A stretch of DNA of 64,000 bases from Mangrovibacter plantisponsor (GCF_003182475.1 NZ_QGTS01000004.1:317481-381480), one strand, 5' to 3'. Counted from the stretch's first letter, positions 22,034-32,736 are shown. Program-made: numbers and translations. Notes: a model not told the origin generated them from the sequence alone.

Positions 22034-22762
22034 ATGAGTATTCAACTAAACAGCATTAATTGCTTCTACGGCGCGCATCAGGCGCTGTTCGATATCACCC
22101 TGGATTGCCCTCAGGGCGAAACGCTGGTGCTGCTTGGCCCAAGTGGTGCAGGCAAAAGTTCGCTGCTGCGGGTACTTAACCTGCTGGAAATGCCACGTTC
22201 CGGGACGCTGAACATCGCGGGCAACCAGTTTAATTTCACCAAAACCCCAGGTGATATGGCGATTCGCCTGCTACGCCAGAATGTGGGTATGGTGTTTCAG
22301 CAATATAATTTGTGGCCGCATCTGTCTGTAATGCACAACTTAATTGAAGCCCCCTGCCGGGTGTTGGGCCTGAGTAAAGATGAAGCCCGCGCCAGAGCGG
22401 AAAAGCTACTTAACCGCTTGCGCCTGACCCCGTACAGTGACCGCTATCCATTGCATTTATCTGGTGGTCAGCAACAGCGTGTTGCCATTGCCAGAGCACT
22501 TATGATGGAACCACAGGTTCTGTTGTTTGACGAACCGACTGCCGCGCTGGATCCAGAAATTACCGCGCAGATAGTCAGTATTATTCGTGAGCTTTCAGAG
22601 ACGGGGATCACTCAGGTCATCGTGACCCACGAAGTGGAAGTCGCACGTAAAACGGCCAGCCGTGTTGTGTATATGGAAAATGGCCACATTGTTGAACAAG
22701 GCGATGCGTCCTGCTTTAGCGAGCCGCAAACCGATGCGTTTAAACAGTATCTCTCTCACTGA
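22034..22762 (+). CDS. artP: Arginine ABC transporter ATP-binding protein ArtP
   Basis: ATPase of the high-affinity L-arginine importer, 242 residues as in E. coli. Walker A is GPSGAGKSS, signature [15 protein letters not shown] and Walker [14 protein letters not shown]. It heads artP-artI-artQ-artM; artI starts 19 bases after its stop. It energises ArtQM at the inner-membrane face. Confidence 0.97.
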   Translation: MSIQLNSINCFYGAHQALFDITLDCPQGETLVLLGPSGAGKSSLLRVLNLLEMPRSGTLNIAGNQFNFTKTPGDMAIRLLRQNVGMVFQQYNLWPHLSVMHNLIEAPCRVLGLSKDEARARAEKLLNRLRLTPYSDRYPLHLSGGQQQRVAIARALMMEPQVLLFDEPTAALDPEITAQIVSIIRELSETGITQVIVTHEVEVARKTASRVVYMENGHIVEQGDASCFSEPQTDAFKQYLSH

Positions 22763-22781
22763 TGTTGTTTGGGAAATGACA

Positions 22782-23513
22782 ATGAAAAAAGTAATTATTG
22801 CCACGCTGCTTGCCAGCCTGAGCCTTTCTGCGACTGCCGCACAGACAATCCGTTTTGCAACAGAAGCCTCCTACCCTCCGTTCGAATCTATGGATGCCAA
22901 CAACAAAATCGTTGGTTTCGACGTTGATCTGGCTAACGCTTTGTGCAAACAAATTGATGCAACCTGCACATTTACTAACCAGGCATTTGACAGCCTGATC
23001 CCCAGCCTGAAATTCCGCCGTTTTGATGCCGTCATGGCCGGGATGGATATTACTCCTGAGCGTGAAAAACAGGTTCTGTTCAGCAAACCTTATTACGACA
23101 ACTCTGCACTGTTTGTTGGCCAGAAAGGTAAATACACCACGATTGCTGAACTGAAAGGCAAAAAAGTGGGTGTGCAGAACGGTACCACGCATCAGAAATT
23201 TATTATGGATAAACACCCGGAAATCACGGTTGTACCCTACGACAGCTACCAGAACGCTAAACTGGATCTGCAAAATGGCCGTATCGACGCAGTATTCGGT
23301 GATACTGCAGTCGTTACCGAATGGCTGAAGGCAGACCCGAAACTGGCGGCTGTGGGCGATAAAGTGACTGATAAAGACTACTTTGGCACTGGCCTGGGTA
23401 TTGCTGTGCGTATGGGTAATACCGAGTTGCAGCAGAAATTCAACGCCGCGCTGGACAAAGTAAAAGCTGACGGGACATACACCGCCATCTACAACAAATG
23501 GTTCCAGAAGTAA
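22782..23513 (+). CDS. artI: Arginine-system periplasmic binding protein ArtI
   Basis: Periplasmic solute-binding protein of the polar amino acid family, 243 residues as in E. coli. A Sec signal peptide (LLASLSLSATA, cleavage near 19-20) is followed by FATEASYPPFES and the ligand-contact region GMDITPER. The frame is open 40 codons upstream inside artP, but MKKVIIATLL is the family start. It is paralogous to artJ at 25069 (most residues identical); in E. coli ArtJ is the proven arginine binder and the ArtI ligand is less certain. Confidence 0.95.
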   Translation: MKKVIIATLLASLSLSATAAQTIRFATEASYPPFESMDANNKIVGFDVDLANALCKQIDATCTFTNQAFDSLIPSLKFRRFDAVMAGMDITPEREKQVLFSKPYYDNSALFVGQKGKYTTIAELKGKKVGVQNGTTHQKFIMDKHPEITVVPYDSYQNAKLDLQNGRIDAVFGDTAVVTEWLKADPKLAAVGDKVTDKDYFGTGLGIAVRMGNTELQQKFNAALDKVKADGTYTAIYNKWFQK

Positions 23514-23521
23514 TCAACTGA

Positions 23522-24238
23522 ATGAACGAAATGTTTCCTTTAGCAAGCGCCGCCGGGATGACCGTCGGCCTTGCCGTTTGTGCACTGGCTGTTGGCCTTG
23601 CTCTGGCGATGCTGTTTGCTGTGCTGGAGTCATCGCGCCTGCGCGCCGTTTCGTGGCTGGCCTCCGGGTTAGTTACCCTGCTGCGTGGCCTGCCGGAAAT
23701 TCTGGTGGTTCTGTTTGTCTATTTTGGCGCTTCCCAGCTGTTATTGACGCTTTCAGATGGTTTTACCCTGCCGCTCGGTTTCACTCAACTCCATATCCAG
23801 GTACAGATTGAGAACTTTGATGTCAGCCCGTTCCTGTGTGGGGTTATTGCGCTGTCGATGTTGTATGCAGCTTACGCCTCACAAACGTTACGTGGCGCAC
23901 TGAAAGCAGTACCGGAAGGCCAGCGTGAATCAGGCCAGGCTCTGGGGCTGAGCAAAGCTGCCATTTTTTTCCGCATTGTTATGCCGCAAATGTGGCGCCA
24001 TGCCCTTCCCGGTTTAGGCAACCAGTGGCTGGTTCTGCTGAAAGATACCGCTTTAGTTTCACTGATAAGTGTTAACGACCTGATGTTGCAAACCCGCAGT
24101 ATTGCCACGCGCACTCAGGAGCCCTTTACCTGGTACATTATCGCAGCCGCTATCTACCTGGTCATCACGCTGATAAGCCAGTATGTTCTTAAACGTATTG
24201 ACCTGCGCGCGACGCGTTTTGAGCGGAGGCCGGAATAA
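23522..24238 (+). CDS. artQ: Arginine ABC transporter permease ArtQ
   Basis: Inner-membrane permease of 238 residues, same as E. coli, with about five membrane segments and the EAA loop ([19 protein letters not shown]) that contacts ArtP. It starts 8 bases after artI and its stop overlaps the artM start (TAATG). Confidence 0.96.
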   Translation: MNEMFPLASAAGMTVGLAVCALAVGLALAMLFAVLESSRLRAVSWLASGLVTLLRGLPEILVVLFVYFGASQLLLTLSDGFTLPLGFTQLHIQVQIENFDVSPFLCGVIALSMLYAAYASQTLRGALKAVPEGQRESGQALGLSKAAIFFRIVMPQMWRHALPGLGNQWLVLLKDTALVSLISVNDLMLQTRSIATRTQEPFTWYIIAAAIYLVITLISQYVLKRIDLRATRFERRPE

Positions 24239-24906
24239 TGCTCGCTTATTTACCTGAGTTATTAAAAGGCCTGCACACCAGCCTGACACTGACCGTTGCT
24301 TCGATTATTCTGGCGCTCGCGCTGTCACTGGTTTTCACGGTTATTTTAACGCTGAAAACGCCAGTTGTGGCGTTGCTGGTACGTGGCTATATCACGTTAT
24401 TTACCGGTACGCCTTTGCTGGTGCAGATCTTCCTTATCTACTACGGGCCTGGTCAGTTTCCTTCGCTGCAAAACTACCCGGTGTTATGGCATTTGCTGTC
24501 AGAGCCATGGTTGTGCGCAATGCTGGCATTGTCACTTAACAGTGCGGCCTATACCACGCAGTTATTTTATGGTGCAATTCGCGCGATCCCTGCCGGGCAG
24601 TGGCAATCCTGCCAGTCACTGGGGATGAGCCGTAAAGACCAGTTGGCAATCCTGTTGCCATTCGCCTTCAAACGCGCCTTGTCTTCATATTCCAACGAAG
24701 TGGTTCTGGTATTCAAAAGCACCTCGCTTGCTTATACCATCACACTGATGGAAGTAATGGGCTATGGCCAGTTGCTGTATGGCCGCACCTATGACGTCAT
24801 GGTGTTTGGTGCAGCCGGAGTCATCTATTTGATAGTAAATGGCATTCTTACATTACTGATGCGTGTAATCGAACGCCGCGCGCTGGCTTTTGAACGCCGT
24901 AATTAA
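24238..24906 (+). CDS. artM: Arginine ABC transporter permease ArtM
   Basis: Second inner-membrane permease, 222 residues as in E. coli. The EAA loop appears as CQSLGMSRKDQLAILLPFAFKRAL. It is translationally coupled to artQ by a one-base overlap. A strong terminator follows, so artJ is a separate unit. Confidence 0.96.
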   Translation: MLAYLPELLKGLHTSLTLTVASIILALALSLVFTVILTLKTPVVALLVRGYITLFTGTPLLVQIFLIYYGPGQFPSLQNYPVLWHLLSEPWLCAMLALSLNSAAYTTQLFYGAIRAIPAGQWQSCQSLGMSRKDQLAILLPFAFKRALSSYSNEVVLVFKSTSLAYTITLMEVMGYGQLLYGRTYDVMVFGAAGVIYLIVNGILTLLMRVIERRALAFERRN

Positions 24907-24930
24907 GTTTTTAATATTATCAGTCAGTGC

Positions 24931-24959
24931 AAAAGGCGACTCCGGGTCGCCTTTTTTTT
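24931..24959 (+). terminator. Intrinsic terminator after artM
   Basis: Ten-bp stem AAAAGGCGAC / GTCGCCTTTT with a 5-nt loop and eight Ts, 24 bases after the artM stop. Confidence 0.9.
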
Positions 24960-24968
24960 ACCCATATA

Positions 24969-25007
24969 AATAACTAATTATACATTTTAATTGCATATAA
25001 ATTCATT
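24969..25007 (+). promoter_or_regulatory. Tandem ARG boxes upstream of artJ
   Basis: The downstream box 24990-25007 reads ATTGCATATAAATTCATT and has one mismatch to the ArgR consensus. The upstream box 24969-24986 is weaker (about three mismatches). They are separated by exactly 3 bp, the spacing that an ArgR hexamer prefers. ArgR is known to repress artJ in E. coli. Confidence 0.75.
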
Positions 25008-25068
25008 ATGGATAATACTCCCGCTATCACGAACATAAAAAAACAGTGACAGACAGGAGCAACACACA

Positions 25069-25797
25069 ATGAAAAAATGGTTATTGGTTGCCATGATGGC
25101 CAGTGCTTTCCAGGTTAGCGCAGCAGAAAAAATTAACTTTGGGCTTTCTGCCACCTACCCTCCTTTTGAATCCTTAGATGCCAATAACCACATTGTTGGT
25201 TTTGATATCGATCTGGCCAATGCTTTGTGCCAAAAAATGGCGGCAGACTGCACCTTTACCAACCAGGCATTCGACAGCCTGATCCCGTCACTTAAGTTCC
25301 GTAAGTTTGATGCCGTTATTTCCGGCATGGACATCACCCCGGAACGCAGTAAACAAGTCACATTCACCCAGCCGTATTACGCTAACTCTGCTGTAGTTAT
25401 TGCCAAAAAAGGGCAGTTCACCAGCTTTGCAGACTTAAAAGGCAAACGGATTGGCATGGAAAACGGGACTACTCACCAGAAATATCTGCAGGAAAAACAC
25501 CCTGAGATTAAAACCGTGGCTTATGACAGTTACCAGAATGCCATCATTGACCTGAAAAATGGCCGCCTGGATGGTGTCTTTGGTGATACAGCGGTGGTGA
25601 ATGAGTGGCTGAAAACGAACCCGGAACTGGCGGCAGTAGGCCAGCATGTTACTGATCCACAATATTTTGGCACCGGCTTAGGTATTGCCGTTCGCCCACA
25701 AAATACGGCGCTGCTGAAGCAACTGAATACAGCACTGGACGCCATCAAAGCAGACGGGACTTACCAGAAAATCAGTAATAAATGGTTCCCGCAATAA
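25069..25797 (+). CDS. artJ: Arginine-binding periplasmic protein ArtJ
   Basis: High-specificity arginine-binding protein that works with ArtPQM, 242 residues (E. coli 243). The signal peptide ends near VSA-AEK, followed by the polar amino acid-binding fold with SATYPPFES and GMDITPERSKQV. It is expressed from its own promoter behind tandem ARG boxes. Shine-Dalgarno CAGGAG lies about 12 bases upstream. Paralogue of artI from an old duplication. Confidence 0.96.
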   Translation: MKKWLLVAMMASAFQVSAAEKINFGLSATYPPFESLDANNHIVGFDIDLANALCQKMAADCTFTNQAFDSLIPSLKFRKFDAVISGMDITPERSKQVTFTQPYYANSAVVIAKKGQFTSFADLKGKRIGMENGTTHQKYLQEKHPEIKTVAYDSYQNAIIDLKNGRLDGVFGDTAVVNEWLKTNPELAAVGQHVTDPQYFGTGLGIAVRPQNTALLKQLNTALDAIKADGTYQKISNKWFPQ

Positions 25798-25814
25798 ACC
25801 GGTAGCTACACCAG

Positions 25815-25850
25815 AAAAACCGCTGTCACTCCGGTGCAGCGGTTTTTTTG
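25815..25850. terminator. Bidirectional terminator between artJ and rlmC
   Basis: Eleven-bp stem AAAAACCGCTG / CAGCGGTTTTT with an 11-nt loop and T-tracts on both strands. It serves the convergent artJ and rlmC. Confidence 0.9.
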
Positions 25851-25866
25851 TTTATCGCACCTGCCT

Positions 25867-26991
25867 TCAGCGGCGTAGCAATGCCAGCACTTCATAATGC
25901 GCAGTATGCGGGAACATATCAAACAACTGAACCTGCTCAATACGGTAACCAGCAAGGCGACGAATATCTTCAGCCATAGTGACTGCGTTACAACTGGAAT
26001 AGACAATAAAACCCGGAGCCATATCAGTTAAAAAACGGCACAGCTCAGGGCCAATCCCGCGCCTTGGGGGGTTAACCAGCACCAGGTCTGGTACCGCCTG
26101 CTGGCCTGTAGCCCAGGAAGTGGAATCCAGTGCCTGAAAGTCAACATGCTTAAGCCCCAGTTCTTGTGCAGACAGCTGGGCACTATTGATGGCTTCCGGC
26201 GCAATTTCTATTCCGGTCAGTTGCATTTGAGGTGTAGCACAGTGCAGGCCGAACCCACCCACACCACAAAATAAGTCCCACATATGTTGCACAGGCAATG
26301 CGCGCACCCAGTCTCGGGCAGTGGCATACAATGCACTGGCAACTTGCGGGTTAGTCTGGAAAAAACTTTGCGGGCGGATCCACAATGGCACACCATTGAA
26401 TACTTCCCGCAAAGCTGTGTCCGGGGTTAACAGAATCTCTTCTTCCCCTTCCATAATGGCCATATGTACCGGCTGGATATTGGCCGTAATCACACGTAAC
26501 TGGGGAACCTGTTCCTGCAGCCAGGGCAGTTCCTGTTTCAGGCGGGCAATTTTAGCTGCAGAGCGCAACACAAAACGCAGCATCAGGCTGCCATCATGCT
26601 GGCTTTGCGTCAGCAACAGGTACTTCAGTTCACCTCGTTGCCGTTCAACGTTATAGGGCGTGAGGCCAACCCTGGCAATAAACGGCTTAATGGCCGCAAA
26701 CACCCCGGCAAAAGCCGCCGGGTACAGCGGGCAACCCGCCAGGTCCGCCACACTGCCGTCACGGTTACGGACCCCAAGAATTGGGCGTTCAACGCTGCCG
26801 CTCACCACCATTTTGGCTTTATTGCGAAACGCCTGCTCAGCACCACTAACCGGCTGGCGCCACTGACCAACAGGCATTTGCGCGAGCAGCTCGCGCAAAT
26901 GCACCATTTTCTTTTCAAGTTGTTGAGCGAGGGGAAGCGTCAGCCACTGGCAGGAGTGGCAACGCCCTTCAGCATAGAGTTCGCACTGCAT
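25867..26991 (-). CDS. rlmC: 23S rRNA (uracil-747-C5)-methyltransferase
   Basis: SAM-dependent methyltransferase for U747 of 23S rRNA, 374 residues (E. coli 375; old name rumB/ybjF). The [4Fe-4S] ligands C3, C11, C14 and C87 are all present. The methyltransferase core has [12 protein letters not shown] for SAM, VNPPRRG, and the catalytic Cys in VYSSCN. The start at 26991 ([11 protein letters not shown]) matches the family; the frame opens 13 codons earlier. ybjO lies upstream on the same strand. Confidence 0.96.
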   Translation of the reverse strand: MQCELYAEGRCHSCQWLTLPLAQQLEKKMVHLRELLAQMPVGQWRQPVSGAEQAFRNKAKMVVSGSVERPILGVRNRDGSVADLAGCPLYPAAFAGVFAAIKPFIARVGLTPYNVERQRGELKYLLLTQSQHDGSLMLRFVLRSAAKIARLKQELPWLQEQVPQLRVITANIQPVHMAIMEGEEEILLTPDTALREVFNGVPLWIRPQSFFQTNPQVASALYATARDWVRALPVQHMWDLFCGVGGFGLHCATPQMQLTGIEIAPEAINSAQLSAQELGLKHVDFQALDSTSWATGQQAVPDLVLVNPPRRGIGPELCRFLTDMAPGFIVYSSCNAVTMAEDIRRLAGYRIEQVQLFDMFPHTAHYEVLALLRR

Positions 26992-27050
26992 AAAAAAGCC
27001 CTGAAAAAACGCGGAACGGGATTCTACCACGGCATGGTGCTGCCTGCTGC

Positions 27051-27524
27051 TTAGTGAACCCGAAAAAAACGCCGACTACGCAGCGGCACAAACAACAGTG
27101 CCAGAACCAGTAAGTCGGGTAGTTTTTGCATGAACAACCCATGCAGAATGGCACTTTTGCTTTCACCTGGAATGCTGAATAACTCCGGGTAGCCCCACCC
27201 CAGTGAGGCGCACCACAGATACACAGAAGAGATTACCTGAGTTGCCAGAAAAACCCAGCGCCCCCAATTGCGCCCCCGCAAAATAACGAAAGCACAACGT
27301 ATTTCAATAAAGAGCAAAACCAGGCTGGCAAAGAAAATCAGCGTCAGCGCCCAGGTCTGGACGCTACGCTGTATAAAATCAATACTCCCCTGGACACCCA
27401 GCGCGTTAAACAGCATCAGGACATCCAGGCAGCGGGTGGTGATAATGCCAATAGCGGCAATATAAACCAGTGTGGGCACATTCAGTTTTGCCTGACCAGC
27501 GGGGTATTTGCTCAAAATATCCAC
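27051..27524 (-). CDS. ybjO: DUF2593 inner-membrane protein YbjO
   Basis: Conserved 157-residue membrane protein (E. coli YbjO 162) with four predicted hydrophobic segments and the block [13 protein letters not shown]. Function unknown. It lies between potI and rlmC on the minus strand, 67 bases after potI, and may be read through from the pot operon. Confidence 0.9.
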   Translation of the reverse strand: MDILSKYPAGQAKLNVPTLVYIAAIGIITTRCLDVLMLFNALGVQGSIDFIQRSVQTWALTLIFFASLVLLFIEIRCAFVILRGRNWGRWVFLATQVISSVYLWCASLGWGYPELFSIPGESKSAILHGLFMQKLPDLLVLALLFVPLRSRRFFRVH

Positions 27525-27591
27525 AACCTCGTTTCCTTGTCAGTACATGCTGTTGTAACAGCACGCCTATATCCCACTGATTTTAGGCCTT

Positions 27592-28437
27592 TCAGTGCTG
27601 CCTTGCACGCTGGATATCACGCATACGCTGTTTTTCAGCCCTTGCCATAAACCACCATGCAATCAGGCCGATAACCCCCACTACCCCGAGAATAATTGAT
27701 GCCAGCGCGTTGATTTCCGGGTTAACCCCCATACGCACACTGGAGAACACCAGCATTGGCAGCGTGGTTGCACCCGGCCCGGAAACAAAGCTGGCAATGA
27801 CCAGGTCATCCAGTGACAGCGTAAAGGCCAGCAGCCAGCCGGAAATAATAGCCGGCGAAATCATGGGAACTGTTATCACAAAGAACACTTTGAGTGGTGT
27901 GGCCCCCAGATCCATAGCCGCTTCTTCAATGGACTGATCCAGCTCACGCAAACGAGAACTTATCACCACCGAGACATACGCTGTGCAGAATGTTACATGT
28001 GCCAGCCAGATGGTCATCATGCCACGTTCGCCCGGCCAGCCCAGTGAACTACCCATTGCCACGAACAGCAACAGTAATGACAACCCGGTAATCACATCCG
28101 GCATGACCAGTGGTGCGGTGAGCATAAACGCAAAGCCATTCGAGCCACGAAAACGCCCAAAACGCACCATCACCACTGCGGCAATCGTCCCCAGAACAAC
28201 CGCCATCGTGGCGGATAACGCAGCAATAGACAAGCTCAGCCCAACGGCATTCATCATGGCGGTGTCACGAAACACTTCGCCATACCATTTAGTGGACCAG
28301 CCAGCCCAAACGGTTACTAATTGCGAGCTGTTAAATGAGTAGATGACCAGCATCAGCATCGGGGCATACAGGAAGGTAAACCCGACAACCAGGATAAAAA
28401 TCCGCCATGGAGAACGTACAACAGGTAACGTATTCAT
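27592..28437 (-). CDS. potI: Putrescine ABC transporter permease PotI
   Basis: Inner-membrane permease of 281 residues, same as E. coli. The EAA motif appears as EEAAMDLGATPLKVFFVITVP. The ATG at 28437 shares a base with the potH stop (TAATG on the minus strand), so translation is coupled. Last gene of potFGHI. Confidence 0.96.
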   Translation of the reverse strand: MNTLPVVRSPWRIFILVVGFTFLYAPMLMLVIYSFNSSQLVTVWAGWSTKWYGEVFRDTAMMNAVGLSLSIAALSATMAVVLGTIAAVVMVRFGRFRGSNGFAFMLTAPLVMPDVITGLSLLLLFVAMGSSLGWPGERGMMTIWLAHVTFCTAYVSVVISSRLRELDQSIEEAAMDLGATPLKVFFVITVPMISPAIISGWLLAFTLSLDDLVIASFVSGPGATTLPMLVFSSVRMGVNPEINALASIILGVVGVIGLIAWWFMARAEKQRMRDIQRARQH

Positions 28438-29405
28438 TAATGTCCTCCCATGCCTTTGTTCTGATATTTGTGGAACCACATAATGGGCACTATCAATACC
28501 ACCAGCATTGTAATCGCGACAGCGGAAGCAACCGGCCAGTCACGGTTATTGAAAAACTCCTGCCAGAGGACACGGCCAATCATAATGCTGTCCGGGCCCC
28601 CCAGAAGTTCAGGGATAACAAACTCCCCAACGGCCGGAATAAACACCAGCATGGAACCGGCAATAATGCCGCCTTTGGTCAGCGGAACCACAACGCTGAA
28701 AAAGGTTTTCAAGGGTTTAGCGCCGAGATCCAGCGAAGCCTCAACCAGGGAGTAATCAATTCGCGTCAGCGCGGTATAAATAGGCAGCACCATAAAGGGC
28801 AAATAGGCATAAACAATCCCGATATACACCGCCAGGTTGGTGTGCAAAATAGTCAGCGGATGGTCAATCACGCCCAACCACAACAGCACGTTATTCAACA
28901 CCCCGTTTTCTTTCAAAATTCCCATCCATGCATAAACACGAATAAGGAATGATGTCCAGGAAGGTAAGATGACCAGCAACAGCAAAATATTACGTGTAGA
29001 AGTTTTACTGTGAGCTACGGCCCAGGCGAGTGGGTAACCCAACAGTAAGCAGCAAATGGTTGAAACCGCCGCAACCTGTAACGATTGCAGGTAGGCTTCG
29101 TAATACAGTGGGTCATCCGTTAACTGCAGGAAATTACCAAGGTTAATCGACACCGAAAGCTGCTGGTCTGCCCAACTGACCAGGTCAGTATAAGGCGGAA
29201 TAGCGCGCGCCATATCGGCAAGACTAATCTTGAAAACAATTAAAAATGGCAACATGAACAACAGGCACAGCCACAGATATGGCAAGGCAATAACCAGTTT
29301 GCGCCCATGAGCCATTTGCACCCTGCCTAACCAGCGGCGTAATGAACCGGGTGGTGTTTGGGAGGTACTCGACGATGTTGGTGTGGGCTCAGTATAGCTA
29401 CTCAT
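28437..29405 (-). CDS. potH: Putrescine ABC transporter permease PotH
   Basis: Inner-membrane permease of 322 residues (E. coli 317) with a Ser/Thr/Pro-rich cytosolic N-terminus and six membrane segments. The EAA loop is EASLDLGAKPLKTFFSVVVP. Starts 10 bases after potG ends. Confidence 0.96.
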   Translation of the reverse strand: MSSYTEPTPTSSSTSQTPPGSLRRWLGRVQMAHGRKLVIALPYLWLCLLFMLPFLIVFKISLADMARAIPPYTDLVSWADQQLSVSINLGNFLQLTDDPLYYEAYLQSLQVAAVSTICCLLLGYPLAWAVAHSKTSTRNILLLLVILPSWTSFLIRVYAWMGILKENGVLNNVLLWLGVIDHPLTILHTNLAVYIGIVYAYLPFMVLPIYTALTRIDYSLVEASLDLGAKPLKTFFSVVVPLTKGGIIAGSMLVFIPAVGEFVIPELLGGPDSIMIGRVLWQEFFNNRDWPVASAVAITMLVVLIVPIMWFHKYQNKGMGGH

Positions 29406-29415
29406 AGAACAACTC

Positions 29416-30549
29416 CTAAACTGTCAAGACGACACAGCTATCCGCATCCCAGCAAAGCTTCACTTCGTCGCCCCAGGTAGGCATTCCTTTCCGGTACCGG
29501 TGCTCATTCTGTAACTGGGCACTAATCATCTGCCCACTGCTTAACCGCACATGGTAAATAGAGAGGTCACCCAGATAAGCAATGTGCACAACTTCCCCTA
29601 CCGCAAAGTTAAAACCGTCTGCTGGCGGGTCTTCGCACAAGGTGATCTTTTCCGGGCGCAGGGCCACCCAGACAGGTACGCCTTCTACCACAGAAGCATC
29701 CGGGTCCACTTTCAACGGATGGCGCAACCCTGGGGAATCGATAACCAGGCCGTCTTCCTGGCTCTCTTTCAGGATGCCCTCAAATACATTCACCGAACCA
29801 ATAAATTCCGCGCTATATCTTGTGGTCGGGTGTTCATAAATCTCTTCCGGTTCGCCTATTTGCACAAACTTGCCACGGTTCATAATGGCAATGCGGCCGG
29901 CCATAGTCATCGCTTCTTCCTGGTCGTGGGTTACCATCACACAGGTCACGCCAACACGTTCCAGGATATCCACCACTTCCAGTTGCATACGGTCACGCAG
30001 TTTTTTATCCAGAGCGCCCATTGGTTCATCGAGCAGTAATAATTTAGGGCGTTTAGCCAGGCTACGAGCCAGCGCAACACGCTGACGCTGACCGCCGGAT
30101 AACTGGTGAGGTTTACGCTTGGCGAACTCCTGCATATGCACCAGGCTCAACATTTCTTCCACCCGGCTGGCAATTTCCGCTCTGGGTAACTTGTCCTGTT
30201 TGAGGCCAAACGCAATATTCTGCTCCACTGTCATATGTGGGAACAGGGCATAAGACTGGAACATCATATTGATGGGGCGCTGATATGGCGGTACATGAGC
30301 CAGGTCTACACCATCGAGCATGATTTGCCCTGTTGTTGGTTGCTCAAACCCGGCCAGCATACGTAACAGCGTAGATTTCCCGCAGCCTGAGGCACCAAGC
30401 AGTGCAAAAATCTCACCTTTGTAGATAGTCAAACTGACATCATCAACGGCATGCTGGCCGTCGAAGGATTTTGTCAGATTCCGAATTTCCAGTAATGGCG
30501 TTAACGCCTTACTACTCTTCGCTTGTGGGCGGGGAATGACATCGTTCAC
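29416..30549 (-). CDS. potG: Putrescine ABC transporter ATPase PotG
   Basis: ATP-binding subunit of the putrescine importer, 377 residues as in E. coli. Walker A GASGCGKST, signature LSGGQRQRVALARSL and Walker B LLLLDEPMGALD are all canonical, and a C-terminal TOBE domain follows. It sits 153 bases after potF; this longer gap in E. coli is within one operon. Confidence 0.96.
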   Translation of the reverse strand: MNDVIPRPQAKSSKALTPLLEIRNLTKSFDGQHAVDDVSLTIYKGEIFALLGASGCGKSTLLRMLAGFEQPTTGQIMLDGVDLAHVPPYQRPINMMFQSYALFPHMTVEQNIAFGLKQDKLPRAEIASRVEEMLSLVHMQEFAKRKPHQLSGGQRQRVALARSLAKRPKLLLLDEPMGALDKKLRDRMQLEVVDILERVGVTCVMVTHDQEEAMTMAGRIAIMNRGKFVQIGEPEEIYEHPTTRYSAEFIGSVNVFEGILKESQEDGLVIDSPGLRHPLKVDPDASVVEGVPVWVALRPEKITLCEDPPADGFNFAVGEVVHIAYLGDLSIYHVRLSSGQMISAQLQNEHRYRKGMPTWGDEVKLCWDADSCVVLTV

Positions 30550-30702
30550 TGATTGTGCTCTCCGGCAAATCTAAAACTTATACGCTAACAGGCGTACAAT
30601 TTACTGGCTTGCGATGCATAACGTTATTTGCATCATTTTGAGGCAATTGCACCTTATAGCGCACCAAAAAGGTGCATTGCCTCGTTCTATTAACTTACTG
30701 AC

Positions 30703-31815
30703 TTATTTACCACTTTTAACTTTTGTCCAGGCTCGTGTTCTTACACGATCCAATTTGGGGTCCTGAACTTTAAGGGTAAACAGTTTTGCCATAACATCTG
30801 GCGGCGGGTAAATACCCGGGTTATCACGCACTTCAGCATTCACCAGCGGCGTTGCAGCTTTGTTGGCGTTAGCGTAATAGATATGGTTGCTGATATCGGC
30901 CACCACATCCGGGCGCATCAGGTAATTAAGGAACTGATAGGCTTCATCCTTATTCTTCGCATCAGCTGGCATCGCGAAGACGTCAAAAAACGCCAGAGCA
31001 CCTTCTTTCGGGATTGAATAAGAGATATGCACGCCGTTTTTCGCTTCTTTCGCACGGTTAGCGGCCTGCCATACATCCCCTGCCCAGCCAATCGCCACGC
31101 AAATATCGCCATTTGCCAAATCATTAATATATTGAGAGGAATGGAAATAACGGATACTTGGACGCAGTTTCAGTAACAAGTCGGTTGCTGCACCGCTGTA
31201 GTCAGATGCATTAGAGCTGTTCGGATCTTTGCCAAGATAGTTCAGCACTGTTGCAAAAATTTCTTCTGGCGCATCCAGGAAAGAAACCCCACAACTTTTT
31301 AATTTTTCGAGGTTTTCTGGTTTCAGTACCAAATCCCAGCTATTAACCGGTGCATCTTTACCCAGTACCGCTTTAACTTTATCTACGTTGTAGCCAATCC
31401 CGGTAGTCGCCCACATATAAGGCACAGCGTATTTGTTGTCGGGATCATGTTTGGCAACCAGCTTTAACAGCGCCGGATCGAGGTTTTTCCAGTTGGGGAG
31501 TTTGCTTTTATCCAGGGGCTGAAACACACCGGCCATCAGTTGGCGTTCAAGAAAGCTGGCCGACGGAACCACCAGGTCAAACCCGGTACTGCCTGCCATC
31601 AGTTTGCCTTCGAGTACTTCGTTTGAATCAAAAACGTCGTAAACAACTTTAATACCGGTTTCTTTGGTGAAATTGGCTACGGTATCCGGCCCAATATAAT
31701 CCGACCAGTTATACACATGCAGCGTCTTTCCATCCGCAGCCAGCGTTGAGGCAGAAGCAGCCATCAGAACGCCAGCCACCAAACCAGACAACCATTTTTT
31801 ACTTTGGCGGGACAT
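30703..31815 (-). CDS. potF: Putrescine-binding periplasmic protein PotF
   Basis: Periplasmic receptor for putrescine, 370 residues as in E. coli. The Sec signal peptide ends at about TLA-ADGK, and the mature protein begins with [14 protein letters not shown]. Ligand-box segments YNWSDY and GWAGD and the C-terminal [13 protein letters not shown] match the family. Shine-Dalgarno AGAAGGAA precedes the ATG. First gene of potFGHI. Confidence 0.96.
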   Translation of the reverse strand: MSRQSKKWLSGLVAGVLMAASASTLAADGKTLHVYNWSDYIGPDTVANFTKETGIKVVYDVFDSNEVLEGKLMAGSTGFDLVVPSASFLERQLMAGVFQPLDKSKLPNWKNLDPALLKLVAKHDPDNKYAVPYMWATTGIGYNVDKVKAVLGKDAPVNSWDLVLKPENLEKLKSCGVSFLDAPEEIFATVLNYLGKDPNSSNASDYSGAATDLLLKLRPSIRYFHSSQYINDLANGDICVAIGWAGDVWQAANRAKEAKNGVHISYSIPKEGALAFFDVFAMPADAKNKDEAYQFLNYLMRPDVVADISNHIYYANANKAATPLVNAEVRDNPGIYPPPDVMAKLFTLKVQDPKLDRVRTRAWTKVKSGK

Positions 31816-32169
31816 ATCTTATTCCTTCTGAATAAAGGGTAAAACTCGCGCTCAGCATGGCGTCGAGTAAAATCAGGCCATTAACCTGATGCAATATTCA
31901 TGCATATTTTGTCATACGGACGTAAAAAAATTTCACACTCGCGCCAGGCCAGTAACAAGTGATAACGCAGTGTAAATGTAGCCAGGATTTTGGCCGTGGG
32001 TGGGGATTAAAAAACGCCTTTTTTCAATTTTTTAGGCATCAATCAGGAAATGAGCAACAAAGCACCACAATATCCACTATTTACACATGGATATAAGCAG
32101 CGGGCCGGTACAGGCAGAGAAACAACAGGCGCAGTACACAGATAGCTTTCTGCGCCTCAGGCGGGTAAA
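31816..32169. other. potF-ybjN intergenic region
   Basis: 354 bases without a gene. It holds the potF promoter and ribosome binding site on the minus strand and the ybjN 3' end. A hairpin AGGCGCAG / CTGCGCCT (32127-32134, 32150-32157) lies just beyond the ybjN stop but has no T-tract. An imperfect palindrome around ATGCAATATTCATGCAT (near 31890-31906) lies about 80 bases upstream of potF; no factor is assigned. Confidence 0.5.
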
Positions 32170-32649
32170 TCAGTGTAACAGATGGCTGGATACCGGGCGG
32201 CGGGAAGCATCATCTTCATCCCCATTCCACAACATTTGTTGGGCGCTGGCTTCCAGAATCACCATGGAGATCTGTTCCTCACTCTGGCGCAAAAAATGCG
32301 TAAACTGCTCACGGCTAATACCTACTGCAACGGGAAAAGCCTGGCAAACCACCAGGCGTGGCAGGTTGTCATCCTGAACATCAAGGAACGCTTTCACAGT
32401 AAGTGAACTGGCATTGACTGCCGAAATATCCCCTGCCAGTGCCAACAAAGCGGAAGGTTTGACCTCAGCCAGGGCGGAAAAAACCAGCACACTATCAACC
32501 AGATCTAACTTGGCATCAAACACACCAGCAAACTCCTGCATATGGGGGAGATGCAACGCCTGGCAGGAATCACACTCGAAAAAGCTTACGCCAGCGTCAT
32601 CAAGCCAGTGGCGTAGCGTGTCCAGGGTAGGGACGACGAGTGAATCCAT
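32170..32649 (-). CDS. ybjN: YbjN family protein
   Basis: 159-residue cytosolic protein (E. coli YbjN 158) with the conserved FFECDSCQALHLPHMQEF and NASSLTVKAFLD segments. In E. coli overexpression affects motility and stress responses; its biochemical role is not settled. It lies 87 bases downstream of rimK on the same strand and is probably part of ybjC-nfsA-rimK-ybjN. The C-terminal 25 residues are diverged. Confidence 0.92.
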   Translation of the reverse strand: MDSLVVPTLDTLRHWLDDAGVSFFECDSCQALHLPHMQEFAGVFDAKLDLVDSVLVFSALAEVKPSALLALAGDISAVNASSLTVKAFLDVQDDNLPRLVVCQAFPVAVGISREQFTHFLRQSEEQISMVILEASAQQMLWNGDEDDASRRPVSSHLLH

Positions 32650-32736
32650 ACGGGTATAACCTCTTCAATAGAAAATCGACGCCATAGCTTACGCAAAAAT
32701 GGCGCCCTGTACCACGGCCATATGGCCACAACGCAC

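Noticed and set aside
22782-25797. artI and artJ as a recent duplication or repeat
   Set aside because: The proteins differ at many positions and both correspond to separate E. coli genes; this is ancient paralogy.
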